Under the pieces are notes generated by a model. The model saw only the letters and a program-made list of their open reading frames with translations, was not told the origin of the DNA and searched no databases. The position numbers and the translations under genes were made by a program. Source: Spodoptera frugiperda (Eukaryota; Arthropoda; Insecta; Lepidoptera; Noctuidae). From it: 64,000 nt of DNA. Within the stretch, counting starts at the first letter, position 1; the number at the start of each line of letters is the position of its first letter. This document shows, piece after piece, positions 44,462 through 55,900 of the stretch. The stretch covers positions 5,270,001 through 5,334,000 of the forward strand of contig NC_064218.1 in assembly GCF_023101765.2 (NCBI RefSeq), in the 5' to 3' direction.

Positions 44462-46771
44462 TTAACCCTTATATCCACCGTATCCACCGTATCCACCGTA
44501 GCCACCACCATGGCCACCGCCACCACCTCCTTTTCCCTTGTGGCTTCGAGCTACTCTGACCAGTGGAAGCTGTTGTTCAGGTTCGGAGACGGGATGTCCA
44601 CTGACCAGCGCAAGCACGGCGCACAGCAAAGCGAATAATGCCAACTGAAATAACAAAAGAAAATTACATAAAGATCTATTCTTAAGCCGGATTTACATGT
44701 GCGGGTCTGCGGACGGCAACCAAGGGCCGCTCGATCAGAACCAGACCGGTGCGTACAGCGCGGCGCGCGCTTCAAAGAGCTATCAGAACACCCCAGATGG
44801 GGCCCAGTAGGGCTGATGCCGACCCGGAGTTGCGGATTGCCTAGCGGTTTACCGGAGCTCCGGCTCGAAAAGCAAAAGAGTAACTGTCTTGGATCTCGCA
44901 ACATAGGCCACCAGCAGCCTCCTCTACATAAGAGCGTTTACTATAATCTTCACGGTTCGCAAAACCACTATAGTTACTAGTTACCCATTAACCAATGATT
45001 CTGAACGCAATCAATCACTTATTAAACCACTGTATAATTGCAGGATATAATTATAATGCAGTCACTCAATGAAGTAAACCAAAACAAGGTTTTCAAATGT
45101 TTCCATTGAAACCGACGGGTGTAAGATTTAGGTACACAAATATGATATGATGATTTAATGTAATTTCGGAAAGGGTCGCTTTTGTACTTTCCTACCTGGG
45201 AACTTGTTTACCCTTACAACTGTTTAGTATATAAAGTAACATTTTGGCCTTCATGTCATCAGTTCACTGAAAACCTTTACCACCATGAAATTGGTAAGAA
45301 CCTTTATATTACTTTTATATTTTACTTGTGTACTTTAAAATTGGTTTTTCTAGTAATTATAGATCGAAGGCGTGTTAAGCTAGTGGTCAACCACATGTCT
45401 GCTTAGTATTATTAGCTGAGGTGGTCCCTACCTAAGCAGTAAATGGTGATCATGAAACTGATAACAAAGCCCTGACGCTTCATGTGTCTATAAACTCTTT
45501 AACTTTCTATACCTACGTGTTCGATCCAAAAAAAAGTTAGACTTTATATGTCAGCACCTTGGATAGGATACCATTTTCACCAAAAAGGTCCCCAAGTTTA
45601 ACAACATGTGTAATTACATTGCTCACGTTAGGATTAGAACTATTCACTTTAGTAGCACAATAGCATAGTCTAGTCCAGATCCTTATACTACTAACTAACT
45701 ACCTACTAAAAAAATCTAAAACGAAAAGGAATTGCTCGTACAAAACTAGGAACATTTAAACATAAATGTTTCCTTTATTTGACAATCATCTAGTAACCAC
45801 TCAACAATCTAAGCAAATTCTCTCTTCCACAGTTTGCCTTCTTCACGTTGTTCGTGTGCGCCATCTTGGCTCTGGCCAGCGGTGATGGGTCGTACTCCAG
45901 ACAGGAGCGCAGCCCAGTGCCTGTCGAGGACGCAGCGCCAGCACCAGGCCCCCACCACCACCATCACCACTACGGACACGGCTACGGACACCACGGCTAA
46001 AATCGATCATGTCTTCATTTTTGGTTTTGTTTAAATAGTTTCGAATATGTATGTTCAACATTTCAATAAAATCTATATTTAGTTTCAATTTGTGATTTTA
46101 TTATAACGTTTATTAGATAAGCATTTTCACTACAATCACTTATTTTGTTATCGACCAAAGATGCATTCTAAAGCCACAAAATGTTGACTTCGTAACTGGA
46201 AAGCTTTTAGTTATTTATTATCATAGTCAAGAAAATAACCGCACTTGGTGGTATGTAGGTACCTGGAATTGATTAAAACTCCAGAAAGAGTATACAATAT
46301 GGAGATTACTCATATGATTTAAATGAAACTACAAGTAGTACTCGTTCACAGAAGCATTACAACTAAATATTTTAACAAAAACCGAAAATTAAAAAAAAAT
46401 AATTTTCACACCAAATAAATAATGAAATTGATTATCTGCTATTTAATTCCGTGGGATCAGCTTCATGTTTATTGACCACAGAAGAGCTGTTGTAATATTG
46501 TCGGTTGTACATTTATGTTACGGACATGCGGCGCGGCTGTTATACCTAATGCCGTTTTTGTAAAGAGTGTCAATATGTTCAAAAATAAAAATGCATGCTT
46601 TTTGGCTTAACTACTGGGCCTATTTCGCTCATTTTTCGTATATTGTCAGCCAAGATAATAACAAATATGTGGTTTAAATTAAGTCATAAGAGGTTTCCCC
46701 ATACGGTATGTACTGAAACACTTTGAAAATACAAAGCCAAAATATTAATAAAAGACACTTACGAATTTCAT
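44462..46771 (-). CDS. Peptide gene 14: secreted Gly/Tyr-rich prepropeptide, hosting gene 15
   Basis: Predicted coding exons complement 46763-46771 (Met-Lys-Phe) and 44462-44644; acceptor TTATTTCAG. The product has 63 residues: MKFLALFALLCAVLALVSG signal peptide, spacer HPVSEPEQQLPLV, RVAR at 33-36, then SHKGKGGGGGGHGGG and GGY repeats ending GYKG. His content is low; the tail is a Gly/Tyr matrix-like repeat. The exon join is inferred: 46763-46771 is the only unpaired first exon upstream and 44644 the only unpaired acceptor downstream. This gives a 2,118-base intron enclosing gene 15 on the other strand and a retroposon body at 44700-44880. Poly(A) signal (complement) at 44371-44376. Confidence 0.65.
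44700..44980 (+). repeat. Retroposon body without 5S head
   Basis: Matches the part of 27551-27806 from CCGGTGCG through GCTCCGGCTCGAAAAGCA. It lies in the predicted intron of gene 14. Confidence 0.55.
45228..45263 (+). promoter_or_regulatory. Promoter of peptide gene 15
   Basis: TATATAAA 45228-45235 and TCAGT 45259-45263; same upstream TTGTTTACCC as gene 11. Confidence 0.7.
45285..46000 (+). CDS. Peptide gene 15: secreted His-rich prepropeptide (RQER type)
   Basis: Coding exons 45285-45293 (Met-Lys-Leu; donor GTAAGA, weaker than GTAAGT) and 45833-46000. The product has 58 residues: ALASG, DGSYS, RQER at 26-29, SPVPVEDAAPAPG, then PHHHHHHYGHGYGHHG. The His run has six residues. The 539-base intron is twice that of its inverted partner gene 11; the extra part, about 45520-45780, has no counterpart there. 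AATAAA at 46065-46070. It lies inside the predicted intron of gene 14 on the opposite strand. Confidence 0.85.
46325..46705 (+). repeat. Dispersed repeat shared with 22.06-22.86 kb
   Basis: Shares ACTACAAGTAGTACTCGT, AACAAAAACCGAAAATT and the end TAAGTCATAAGAGGTTTCCC. Class unknown; no ORF. Confidence 0.45.
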
Positions 46772-46789
46772 GTTCGGTTTAGTTTAAGT

Positions 46790-46833
46790 CCTGAAGAACG
46801 ATGCGTTTCTGGTTAGATGGACGCCTATTTATA
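46790..46833 (-). promoter_or_regulatory. Promoter of peptide gene 14
   Basis: Complement of TATAAATAG at 46825-46833, 54 bases before the Met-Lys-Phe exon. Confidence 0.6.
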
Positions 46834-47440
46834 AGTACATAGTCAAGGTTGCTCTAACAATTAACAATTACAATGAAGTGAAATAAGAAGCGATCCACAA
46901 AAAGCTAATTTTGCAAGAAACACAAAACAACAACGATACAAGCTTCCTAACATATACTTATGTACTGTAATGTAGGTAAAAATACAATTTACATTTTAAT
47001 GTTTATTGCTTTAGTTCTCAATTTCGTTGTAACAAATTAAAAGTGTTAAAGCGAGTATGTTTTTTTAAGGTGTAAGTCATCCAATGACTCTTACTAAAAA
47101 CCATCCCGTTCCTACTCCTACAACCGACTATGTTAATATTATATGTAGAAACATTGATTGTTTTTTGTAGTTAGGTGGAATAATTAGTAATTATAATTAT
47201 TTGCCTTCTAGGTATTAGTGAGGCTCAAATAAAAAAAGATATTCTTTTTTAAACCAAATATTAAATTATAATATGAAGTAACAGTTCTTTTTAGATAATA
47301 TTGAATAATATATTTGTTACCATAAAATTGTTGCCGTTTGACTTGTTTTTAACAAAATTAATTGATAATTAATGGCAATTTTATTTCGCGAACTATTCCA
47401 TGGTAACACCGGTTTCCTACCAGGCCTATAACTGTTGGTA

Positions 47441-47475
47441 TATAAAGGCCCATTTTACGCCAGTTACCATATCGT
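47441..47475 (+). promoter_or_regulatory. Promoter of peptide gene 16
   Basis: TATATAAAGG beginning at 47439; no clear TCAGT 30 bases on. Start codon 65 bases after the TATA box. Confidence 0.55.
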
Positions 47476-47505
47476 TTCACAAGGAACATACAAATAAAAA
47501 ACACA

Positions 47506-48328
47506 ATGAAATACGTAAGTTTTTTTACAATATTATTAATTTATTACATAAGTTTAAAATAATTGGTTTTTGCTACACACAATATAAACTATTTGTTAAT
47601 TTATTAATTATCATTCGTCTATTTACCTAACCCCTAAAATATAACTTTTAAAACCTACTACAACACTTCTCTCATTCACCCTATGAGTTATTGGTAAAAA
47701 ATGCCACTCGGCAATAGGTCCGCCTCTGTGTACTTACTGTATAAGTGTTTTAAATAAATGAATCATATACATATATAGTTACAATTGTATTAAGCTCACT
47801 AAGTTTTTAATATTTTTTAGGGTTTTTGACCTTTATCACTGTATTTGACAACTTTGACTTTAATTGATATTTAATATTATTAACTTTTGCCAAGTTACAC
47901 TTCAATCTAGATTTTATACCACTACTAGCTTCTGCCAGCGGCTTTGCCCACGTTCCCGTGAGATAAAAAGTCGCCTATGTGTTGTTCCAGACCATAATCT
48001 ACCCCTGTGCCAATTTCATTCCGATCCCTACAGTCGTTTTGACGTAATCGAGTAACTTACACACAAACATATAAACACATACTTTCGCAATTATAATAAT
48101 AGTAAGATTTATCTTCTAAAATATCATGTTATTCACCATTTCCAGTTCGCAATCGTTGCTTTGTTGGCGTGCGCCCTGATGGCGATGGTTGGTGTCTCAG
48201 CTCAGGTGCTCAGGGCTCCAGTAGCTGGCTCTCCAGTCCTGAGGATGGTCCGCAGCCCCTACGGCTACCAGAAGGAACACCACCACCACCACCACCACAA
48301 CCACGGCCATGGTTACGGACACTACTAA
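47506..48328 (+). CDS. Peptide gene 16: secreted His-rich prepropeptide (MKY type)
   Basis: Coding exons 47506-47514 (Met-Lys-Tyr) and 48146-48328; intron 631 bases with a Helitron-like fragment (about 47925-48060). The product has 63 residues: signal peptide MKYFAIVALLACALMAMVGVSA, spacer QVLRAPVAGSPVL, RMVR at 36-39, then a 24-residue tail SPYGYQKE, seven His, NHGHGYGHY. The spacer also has an isolated Arg at 26, but only RMVR fits the family position before SP. Likely poly(A) signal ATTAAA at 48384-48389. The signal sequence is clearly diverged from genes 1-11, so this is an old paralog. Confidence 0.82.
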
Positions 48329-48429
48329 ATAAGTTATAAAATAATTGATGGCGTGCAATTTAGTTATAAGGGATGCTTGCTTTATTAAATAATTTTTAAG
48401 TTTCATTTTTGTGTTTCATTTTTTTTGGG

Positions 48430-50147
48430 CCCTGATAACTGTGGTAATAGTTGGTAATATTATATTTTACGTATTTTTTTATTATAATGTCCGTCTTGTA
48501 CATTATTTTAAAATATCAGACGGTTTTTATTTCTTACGGAAACAAGTAGAAATGACTAAATAGATTTTAAATTTTTATACCCCGTCATTATCCCTATTTA
48601 AAGTAGTTATTATTTAGATGTATTGTTTAGATTGGGCGTATAATGCAGGTGACCTTCCAATCGACCGATCTAGAAGTCATTGGGGAGGGTCGTCATGCTT
48701 AAACGTCATATGACAACATAAAAAAGGTTGAAAGGATAATAATAATGATGAATAGCCCCAAAAAAATGTATAAAAACCGAAAATACTTTATAATACCTAA
48801 ACCTGCTTTTAGTTTTCCTCAACCTTTTGCAAAACACAAGACTAAGACCTGAGAACATTTGATTAACGAGACAGATTAATGTGCTGCAGGATAACTTACG
48901 TAAGGATAACTTGAAGTAATCGAAACAATGTAACCAAGAATTGTATTGTAAATCTGATTGAAAAAGAGTAACCTATGGAGTTTCTTGCTCGTTCTTCTCC
49001 ATAGGAATCTACACTTTGGAACGAGCGTGAGGGAATAGCTTCACTAGAGGACTGACCGACAGACAGACGTTATTAATATTATTATATTTGCTTTGACGTT
49101 CAAAAGTGCCTTTCTGGTCTATTTGAAATAAATGATTTTGACTTTGACTTTGAACATATGTGTGGTATGGTGTGAGATGAGATGCACATCGTATTTTAAA
49201 CCAAGTAACTTTTTTTTAAGCAGCAGAAGGAATGGAGTAGTTTTTAGTCGGTAAGAGTCTGACACTCCTTCTCGCCTCATCCAAGGCTATCGGTTGATTG
49301 AAAAAAATGGTACATTAATATTCCACCAGAAATGAAAAAGAGGTAAGGGTATTGCCATACACCGATAGTACTAATAGGTACTGATTAAATTTTTATTGGC
49401 AGGTTCAATGAGTAACAATAACTACTTACCAAAGTTTAGTTTAGATGCATGGTCGGACAAAACTTTCTTTAAGACTCAAAAAGACTACAATCGCCTCCCC
49501 CAATGATTTGATCGTAATCACTAAAAATCTTCCCGTTCTTCTCCTGCTTTTCGAGACGGAGCCCCGGTAAATCCGCTAGGTAGTCTGCTATTCCGAAGAG
49601 ACATTATGATTGGTTCTCATCAAAACGTAAGATTATTACAGTCCTTTTTGTCTTCCCAGCCTAGATTAATGAGGATGTTTTGACTTGGGGTCAAAAAAGC
49701 ATATTGTCACGTGCCAATTTCAATGTTGCGTAAATGTATTTTTTCCTCGAGTCCCATCCCAAACTTAATTAAGTTTTTATACTATATACCTACATATGTC
49801 AAATAAAGGTCATAGGAACCGGTGTCATTCTTATTGTTAATGAGGGTCCCAAACAGGTTGATAAGGAAATGTCGCTCAAAATCTACTAAATACATTGTTT
49901 TCATTATTCAATACAAGGAAATATTATCTAAGTGTTGTCGAGACCACTGACTGACAATGTCGTTTATAGAAAAAAAGAATATAGGTAAGTAACTAAGTAG
50001 TGTATAAAGAAGAGTTATCAATATTGTGATTACCTTGAACCCTATTCTAATTATAACCATTGATAATTTTCATCATCATCATCATCATATTAGCCACATG
50101 ATGTCCGCTGCTAAACATAAACCTACCCCAATTACTTCCAGATTCCA
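48430..50147. other. Gene-free stretch with retroposon pieces
   Basis: 48951-49153 is the third TTTGAC-tailed retroposon end. 49215-49310 (+) and 49490-49595 (-) are pieces of the body seen at 27551-27806. 50070-50147 begins a fragment (CATCATCATCATCATATTAG) that is split by the MITE at 50148-50300 and continues to about 50450. No gene is seen. Confidence 0.5.
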
Positions 50148-50300
50148 GGGGCCTTAGTCTGCTATTACAATTGTGTCAGAATGGTCTATCATTGACCAGT
50201 GCAAGAGGGACAGAGCTATGTAGGTTGTATAGTTCCGTCCCTCTCGCACTGTTCAATGATCGACCATTCTGACACAATTGTAATAGCAGACTAAGGCCCC
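50148..50300. mobile_element. Hairpin MITE, 153 bp
   Basis: The terminal inverted repeats are about 70 bases: GGGGCCTTAGTCTGCTATTA on the left, exactly inverted at the right end, continuing with a few mismatches (AATGGTCTATCATTGA against TCAATGATCGACCATT). The loop is about 10-15 bases. It splits another repeat. Confidence 0.8.
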
Positions 50301-50796
50301 AGGTCGGTTGGAAGTCACCTGCATCCAGCGGCTCCCTGCGACCTTAATCAGGTCGTCTGTCCACCATATGGGTACACATCCTACGCTGCGCTTGTCGATA
50401 CGCAGCCTCCACTCAAGAATCTTTCTGCCTTTCTTGATAATTTTGCACTCTCTTAATTATGCTTTGTTATAATACATAGATGAGATTTGTATATTAATCC
50501 AAAGGTTAAATTCAAGCCCTATTCAACAAACATATTCCTTTATTACCTTATAGGACCAGAGAAAGAATTTTTTTAATGTTACACTTTTCGTCATTTCTCC
50601 CATACTATAATAGAAAGCAAACTAAATTCTAAACTTTGTGCTATTCCAGAGATTCTGAAGGGGAAAAAGAAGAAGTGATTCCTGTCTCCCGGAGTCCCTA
50701 CAAAGTATTTAGCTGCAAGGTCAACAACGTCTATATAACGTAATTGAGTAGAGGTGAGTTCCTATCAATAAGTATGACTTTAAAGATCTTTCTAGA

Positions 50797-52435
50797 TGTC
50801 CGTAAGGATTGAGGAGCCACATCAGATTTTTAAAATCTGATTTTACCATTATTTAGCAGCAAGGAAGCTAATTTTGCAGCACGAATTCTAGATTTAGCAG
50901 CAAGATATATAACTAGATATATTAATGCAAAAGTGGCTCCTCAATCTAAACGTTTAAATTGAGGAGCCACCTATAACTCGTTAAGTAATAGATGAATATT
51001 TTTGAAAATTTTGTATCATTTAGCAGCAATTTTGCATATTACCGTCTACAAATTTCGCTTCTGTGGCGCTAAAATGTAAGAAAATACAATACTTTTAGTA
51101 TGGCTCCTCTATCTAAATTTAACAGGTGAATTTCTACTGGATATGAGCGATCAATTATTATATTCGACATAATGATCATTTAGTAGGTGTTGTGTTTGTT
51201 TTTGCAGTATAGGAATAAAATAGTAAAACAGAGTAAATTTTGTAGATGAACGCATTTTCTTTGGCTCCTCAATCCTGACGTCTTAATTATGTATGTTTGA
51301 CTGTACCCACCTGAGATGACAACGGAATCTAAAGCCAGAGATACTAGCATTTAGCAGAAATGTCTGCTAAATATATCTGCACAGTTCAGCAATGTATTTA
51401 ATTTAGATTCTGAAAAAAACAATACTTAACTATTTTCTTGTAAATTCAGCGTGTAGGGTGACCACAGTTTGAGGGTATCTACAAATTATTATTTCTCTTA
51501 CCAACCGACAATAATATTTATTTAACAAAGTGTTCATTAGCAGTGAAGTATTCTCGTTTGTATATTCACGTAGAAAATAAATACTTAACTTGGATTTCAT
51601 TAATTACTTTAAAATTCGTATAAGCACTGATCAACCAATATTCATTCATTCTATAACTTATAGCCACATTGATTGCTAAATAATTAAATCATAGGTACAA
51701 TAGATATAACCAGTTATGAAAATATAAATTTAACAAATTACTTATCTTGGTTTCATTTACGAGTATATGGTCACCCTACACGCTGAATTTACAAGAAAAT
51801 AGTTAAGTATTGTTTTTTTCAGAATCTAAATTAAATACATTGCTGAACTGTGCAGATATATTTAGCAGACATTTCTGCTAAATGCTAGTATCTCTGGCTT
51901 TAGATTCCGTTGTCATCTCAGGTGGGTACAGTCAAACATATATAATTAGAACGTCAGGATTGAGGAGCCAAAGAAAATGCGTTTATCTACAAAATTTACT
52001 CTGTTTTACTATTTTATTCCTATACTGCAAAAACAAACACAACACCTACTAAATGATCATTATGTCGAATATAATAATTGATCGCTCATATCCAGTAGAA
52101 ATTCACCTGTTAAATTTAGATAGAGGAGCCATACTAAAAGTATTGTATTTTCTTACATTTTAGCGCCACAGAAGCGAAATTTGTAGACGGTAATATGCAA
52201 AATTGCTGCTAAATGATACAAAATTTTCAAAAATATTCATCTATTACTTAACGAGTTATAGGTGGCTCCTCAATTTAAACGTTTAGATTGAGGAGCCACT
52301 TTTGCATTAATATATCTAGTTATATATCTTGCTGCTAAATCTAGAATTCGTGCTGCAAAATTAGCTTTCTTGCTGCTAAATAATGGTAAAATCAGATTTT
52401 AAAAATCTGATGTGGCTCCTCAATCCTTACGGACA
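50797..52435. mobile_element. Foldback element with two ~668-bp arms
   Basis: Left arm 50797-51464, right arm 51768-52435, spacer 303 bases. The arms are near-perfect inverted copies; the few differences I found are around 51285-51300 against 51937-51950. The ends are TGTCCGTAAGG and CCTTACGGACA. A 10-base direct repeat TCTTTCTAGA flanks the element (50787-50796 and 52436-52445). Each arm has five GAGGAGCCA motifs (left: 50811, 50934, 50961, 51101, 51262, on both strands) and several TTTAGCAGCAA motifs. No ORF. Long arms with internal repeats and a 9-10-base duplication recall foldback and Mutator-like elements; class is inferred. Confidence 0.8.
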
Positions 52436-52445
52436 TCTTTCTAGA

Positions 52446-52920
52446 ACTTTATCTGTTTACAATGGACTTTAAAGTAGGTAGGTACACAACCGTTCCAACT
52501 AATGATTATTGTATATAAGTAGAATAATATTATCGTCTATTTTTTATTATTTACATAATTATGTGCTATATTTTTAATGTCAAAATAACATTAGGTACCT
52601 ATTTCTTGTATTCTTTTCAAAACCAAAATAAAAAAGAACAATTGGATTTCAAATGTTAAGGTATGTTATTGTAGTTAGTGATCTTTATAAAGATATTTAC
52701 CTATAAAAAGGAAGGTCTTATCTTGCATATGCTGAACTGGACCATCTGATGCTCATCCCATTTCACCGCAGACTTGGGACATACCTATTAAATCCATACA
52801 ATATATTTTGAACTATTTAACTAATTATTTTGAACCTTTTCCTCGAAATTTTAAGAATTTCGGTAATACAATGAAGCCCACGGGCCTAAACCAAGTGAAC
52901 TTCATGGTAGGGTTCGTATA
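52446..52920. other. Gene-free stretch
   Basis: AT-rich; no gene or clear repeat recognised. Confidence 0.4.
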
Positions 52921-52924
52921 ATAA

Positions 52925-55900
52925 TAATTTCCATATATTTATTTAAAACACTCTAAAATTATATTTTTAAACATTACTTATAAAAATAAAAAACAAAATA
53001 ACATTTAAAAATATAAAAATAGGAGCCAACCAGTAGCGGGAGCATGGTCCAAGCTACCGGTGGTTAGGGCTCCAAAGACAGAAACCTCCTCACAATACGT
53101 GCCGTTTCGAGGAGTACTGCCTTCTGCATCAGGCCCTTGATCCATCCGCCCAACCCCAGCCTTCTAAGGTGGTTGTCGAGGCTGTTGGGTATTAAACCGT
53201 TGGCCGACACGACTATCGGCACAACAATAGCCGAATCCACATTCCACATGTCGACAACCTCGTGAGCCAAGTCAAGATATTTTATTTGTTTATCTTTTTC
53301 AGCTTTCACGAGGTTCTCGTCATGAGGGATGGTGACATCGATTATCATCGTGCGGCGCGCTTGTCGGTCTATCACCACTATATCAGGTTTGTTGGCTACA
53401 ATAGTCCTGTCAGTGATGATAGATCGATCCCAGTACAACGTGATATGGCCGTTTTCGAGAACTGGATCGGGCGCATACTTGTAGTATGGAACCTCAAACT
53501 CAACAAGTTGGTAGTGCAAAGCAAGTTGCTGGTGGATAATCTTGGCCACCTGATTATGTCTATGCAAATATTCACCATTAGCCAAACGACCACAACCAGA
53601 AATTATATGTCTTATGGATTCACCAGGACTATGACATGCCCGACATATGTCAACGGTCCCATCCTTAATAATATATTTCCGGTAGTTATTCGTAAGGATA
53701 ACTTCGTCCATAATTGCACAGACAAATCCTTCAGTTTCTCCAAAGAGATTACTGAATCGTAGCCAAGATACGGACGCCAGAAAATCTACACTGGGTCCAT
53801 GAAGGGCCCGGAAGAAGCGTCCATGGAGCTCCTTGCTATGCCATACCTCCTTGCGGTCATTGACGCTTAGTACCACAGGTTTGCGCCAGTTCTCTTTTGC
53901 TAAAGATAGTGGAGTGAATCCATTGTCCACTGCCGCTACTTCTCGATGCATACCCTCGTTTACTTTCAGGAAATATTCCCTGAGGTTGCACACCTCACGG
54001 TTATGAAGGGTCTTAGCATTTAACAAGCCTCGACCCCCACATTTCCGCGGGATGTACAACCTCATGATCGATGAACGAGGGTGATGCATACGATTTGCAG
54101 TCAGCAGTGTTCGGACTCGCCTATCCAGAGTGTCAAGTTCAGTCTGAGTCCACTTGAGTATACCAAAAGAATACATTAGAACCGGCATGACCCAACCGTT
54201 ATAGGCTCGCACCTTGTTTCCGCCTGATAATGAACTTTTCAGCACTTTATTCAGGCGGCCAAAGAAGCGTTCCCGTAACGATTGTTTCATGTCCGGTCCA
54301 TTAATGCCTAATCCCTCTGACATACCCAGGTACTTGTAAGTATCATTTGCGGAGAGCGTTCTTAGTTTTGTGAAATCTGAGAGTTCTAGACCCTCAGATT
54401 CCACAATCCTCCTCGCTTCACATGCATGACAGCACATTTATCTACTCCAAATTCCATTCTGATGGAACTACTAAATTTTTCAGTTATTTTCAGTAGTTCC
54501 ATCAGTTGTTTGTTATTTGGAGCAAACAACTTGAGGTCATCCATGTAAAGCAAGTGGGATATGACTAGACCCCTTCTCCGCAAAGGATAGCCTAGCCCTG
54601 AAGCCTCTAATAAAGTACTGAGAGGATTCAAGGCCAAGCAGAACCATAGTGGGCTCAGACTGTCACCCTGGAATATTCCTCGCACTATCCTTACAGGTTC
54701 TTCACTCCCTTGGATTTGTCTACATCCCGGATAGCAAAGCACAGTACTCCATTGCCTCATACATGACTGCAAGAAGGCGCGTAGAGTTGCATCTATCTTA
54801 TACAACTCCAGCACCCTCATGAGCCATGTATGTGGCACAGAGTCATATGCCTTTTTATAATCTATCCAGCATGTAGACAAATTCTTTCGGGACCGACGAA
54901 CCTGTTGGCTTACAACCATATCAATGAGGAGTAGCTCCTTAGTTCCACGAGACCCCTTCCTACATCCATTTTGAGATACAGACATAATGGAATGTTTTTC
55001 AATATGTTTTGTTATTTTTGTTCTCAAAATAGATGTAAGAAGTTTATAGACCGTTGGTAAACATGTTATTGGTCTATAATTTTTGGGTTCAGTGGAACTA
55101 CCTGATTTATGGAGCAGATGGGTAACGCCTGTTGTTAGAAATTGGGGCAACGATCCAGCTTCTAAAGCTGCCTGGAATTGCGATGCTAAGCGAGAGTGTG
55201 AACTGGTGAACCATTTGAGCCAGAAGTTGTGCAGCCCGTCTGGCCCCGGTGATTTCCAATTTGGGACCAAACAGGCTGCACTGCTCACATCAGAGGAGGT
55301 AATTATCACCTCCTCCATCTCTGGCACAGTTTCACACCTTCGCTCAACATCACAGATCCAGTCATCCTCTGTGTGGCTAACAGGCACCGACCAGATGTTG
55401 CGCCAAAATGTGTTAGTGGCTTCATCATCCGGTCGCCGCCCATCAGTCACATCTTGGTTGGATCGTTCCCAATTTCTATATACCCACCTCTGATCTCTTT
55501 GGAACATGCGATTCTGAGTATATCGCTCAACTCGTTTTTTGTACCGCCTGATACGATTTGCCCATGCGTAGACTTTCTGCTTCAGGAAGTCGATGCGCTC
55601 TGTAACACGCGACATGTATTCATGAGGACTGGTTTCAGTCCCTACAAATGCACGTCTTACAAAGCGCATCACTCTAGGACGAGTATTGCCCTCCCTGAAG
55701 CAGGATAGTTTGCCGATAAGCACCCTGGCCTCACTGATACGACGCTCAATCCTGCACTGCCAGGCTGGTACTGCTGGTTTTGGTCGGACTGCTGCGTCAA
55801 GATTCGAGAATCTGACGTTAGCCACTCGACAAGCTGCTACCGCCCCACAGTACAGGATCGAGTGTGTATCATAGAGGTTTTCGCTACTTTCAAAATATGT

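Larger units (their letters stand above)
37256..46240. repeat. Inverted duplicate segments carrying genes 11 and 15
   Basis: Left copy about 37256-38155, right copy about 45045-46240 inverted. Both outer parts read GGGTAAACAAGTTCCCAGGTA (complemented) upstream of the promoters and share the 3' flank around TGTGGCTTTA. About 6.9 kb separates them, holding genes 12, 13 and part of 14. Confidence 0.75.

Noticed and set aside
53262..55874. Plus-strand frames over the LINE
   Set aside because: Antisense of the reverse transcriptase/endonuclease frame; no independent support.
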